The translations under genes were made by a program, and so were the position numbers. From CAVXNB01 sp963763085 (GTDB lineage: Bacteria; Actinomycetota; Acidimicrobiia; Acidimicrobiales; Bog-793), in contig CAVXNB010000004.1 of the NCBI GenBank assembly GCA_963763085.1, positions 1,054,001 to 1,118,000 of the forward strand: 64,000 bases of DNA. The letters run 5' to 3'. Positions 62,793 to 64,000 of this stretch are shown in pieces; positions within the stretch are counted from its first letter, which is position 1, and each line of letters starts with the position of its first letter. Under the pieces are notes generated by a model. The model ran no database searches. It was not told where the DNA came from and worked only from the letters and a program-made list of their open reading frames with translations.

Positions 62793-63277
62793 AGTTGCAC
62801 GAGCTCGCACCCTCCCCCGGCTCGAATCGACCCAAGCGCCGGGTCGGGCGGGGTACCGGCGGCAAAGGTGGCAAAACTGCAGGCCGCGGCACCAAAGGTC
62901 AGAAGGCCCGGAACAAGATCAAACTCGGATTCGAGGGAGGTCAGCTGCCTTTGACCCAGCGGATACCGAAGTTGCGAGGGTTCGCGAACCCGTTCCGCGT
63001 CGAGTACAACGTCGTCAACTTGGGCATTCTGGATGAGCTGGGCGCCGACGAGGTCACCCCGGAGAGCCTCAAGGCCAGCGGCATCGTGCATCACAAGGGT
63101 CTGGTGAAGGTCCTTGGTGACGGCGAGCTGCATCGGGCCGTCCGGGTATCCGCGCATGCCTTCTCGCGTTCGGCCGTCGAGGCGATCGAGGCCGCCGGCG
63201 GGTCGGTTACGGTCGTTCCCCCGCCGTACGGCGACCGGCGCCCCCCTGCCAAGGGAAATGCCCTCGCCAACCGCTAG
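62789..63277 (+). CDS. rplO: 50S ribosomal protein L15
   Basis: A 162-residue late-assembly protein. LHELAPSPGSNRPKRRVGRGTGGKGGKTAGRGTKGQKAR (cited as RRVGRGTGGKGGKTAGRGTKG) and FEGGQLPLTQRIPKLRGF are diagnostic. ATG at 62789 overlaps rpmD by 4 bp. Followed by a 72-bp gap before secY. Confidence 0.96.
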   Translation: MKLHELAPSPGSNRPKRRVGRGTGGKGGKTAGRGTKGQKARNKIKLGFEGGQLPLTQRIPKLRGFANPFRVEYNVVNLGILDELGADEVTPESLKASGIVHHKGLVKVLGDGELHRAVRVSAHAFSRSAVEAIEAAGGSVTVVPPPYGDRRPPAKGNALANR

Positions 63278-63349
63278 GGTTCTTCGGCGGCGTCGAGGTT
63301 TCGCCTGCAATCGCGCGTCGGGCAGCGCGCCGAGTGAGGGAAGGATCTG

Positions 63350-64000
63350 ATGCTCGCAAGCCTGCGGAACATGTTCAAGGTCCCGGACCTCCGCAACAAG
63401 GTCCTGTTCACCCTGCTCATCATCGGCATCTACCTGCTCGGCGCGAACATCGTCGTACCCGGGGTCGACTTCAAGGAGATCCAGCAGATCACCGCTACTG
63501 AGCGGTCCGGCGGCGCCCTCGGCTTCCTCAACCTGTTCTCGGGTGGCGCCCTCGCCAGAGCCGCCATCTTCGGCCTCGGGATCATGCCCTACATCACGTC
63601 TTCGATCATCGTCCAGCTTCTCCAGACGGTGATCCCGAAGTTCGAGCAGTGGCGCGAGCAGGGCGCGGTCGGCCAGCGCAAGCTGACCCAGGCAACCCGT
63701 TACCTCACCGTGGCGCTCGCCGTCATGCAGAGCTCCGGCCTGGTCTTTCTCTTCCACAGCGGCCAGCTCTTCGGCAGCGGCAGCAACATCGACCTCATCC
63801 CCGACTTCACGGCGCCTCGCGTGCTGTTCATCATCCTCATCTTCACCGCCGGGACGGCCGTCGTGATGTGGCTCGCCGAGCTCATCACCCAGCGCGGCAT
63901 CGGCAACGGCATGTCGATTCTGATCTTCTCGAACGTCGTCGCCGCGATCCCGATCTACGGCCAGCTGATCAAGGCCGACAAGGGCTGGTTCGGGCTCGGG
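63350..64000 (+). CDS. secY: Preprotein translocase subunit SecY (3' truncated by window edge)
   Basis: Channel-forming subunit of the Sec translocase; the first 217 residues are in the window and the frame runs off the end. MLASLRNMFKVPDLRNKVLFTLLIIGIYLLG includes helix 1; the plug region (GALGFLNLFSGGALARAAIFGLGIMPYITSSIIVQLL, cited as NLFSGGALARAAIFGLGIMPY) is typical, and helices 1-5 are visible. GAGGGAAGG precedes the ATG. Pairs with the SecE encoded at 34036. Confidence 0.95.
   Translation, partial: MLASLRNMFKVPDLRNKVLFTLLIIGIYLLGANIVVPGVDFKEIQQITATERSGGALGFLNLFSGGALARAAIFGLGIMPYITSSIIVQLLQTVIPKFEQWREQGAVGQRKLTQATRYLTVALAVMQSSGLVFLFHSGQLFGSGSNIDLIPDFTAPRVLFIILIFTAGTAVVMWLAELITQRGIGNGMSILIFSNVVAAIPIYGQLIKADKGWFGLG

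Overview
This is a high-GC chromosomal segment (GTG and TTG starts, frequent 4-bp stop/start overlaps) from an actinobacterium. The heme gene order, a 14-gene complex I operon, an MptB-type mannosyltransferase, zinc-type S14 and an ECF sigma/zinc anti-sigma pair all fit Actinomycetota; a lineage such as Acidimicrobiia is my inference and is not proven by the window.

Layout. 1-5970: heme/corrin cluster hemA(partial)-hemC-cobA/hemD fusion-hemB-hemL. 5936-7285 (minus): geranylgeranyl-reductase-family flavoprotein, possibly acting on menaquinone. 7368-22971: complete nuoABCDEFGHIJKLMN. 22994-26303 (minus): one very long membrane protein fusing a degenerate metallophosphoesterase-like domain, membrane helices and an MprF-type DUF2156 domain. 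26432-32353: acetyl-CoA synthetase with a coupled HAD protein, YajQ, tRNA-Tyr, an NTF2-like protein, an MptB-like mannosyltransferase and a GNAT acetyltransferase. 32444-50657: tRNA-Thr, tRNA-Met, rpmG, sigma/anti-sigma, tRNA-Trp, secE-nusG-rplK-rplA-rplJ-rplL-rpoB-rpoC, then rpsL-rpsG-fusA-tuf-rpsJ. 50658-53339: an accessory insert inside the S10 operon (serine hydrolase, a TacA/TacT-like toxin-antitoxin pair, a possible 21-residue peptide). 53340-64000: rplC through secY (partial).

The core is the machinery for transcription, translation and secretion, next to respiratory complex I and tetrapyrrole synthesis. The least ordinary items are the phosphoesterase-MprF fusion, the accessory insert between rpsJ and rplC, long acidic tails on several ribosomal proteins, and an inverted repeat that exactly fills the spacer of the presumed str-operon promoter.

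Caution: many genes carry single-base frame breaks. By hand I count about 43, about 40 of them in the +1 direction; 16 lie in nuoL and about 10 in nuoM. They hit essential genes (rpoB, fusA, rpsS) while coding similarity continues directly in the next frame, so I treat them as probable consensus errors and give each gene its full, repaired extent as one CDS.
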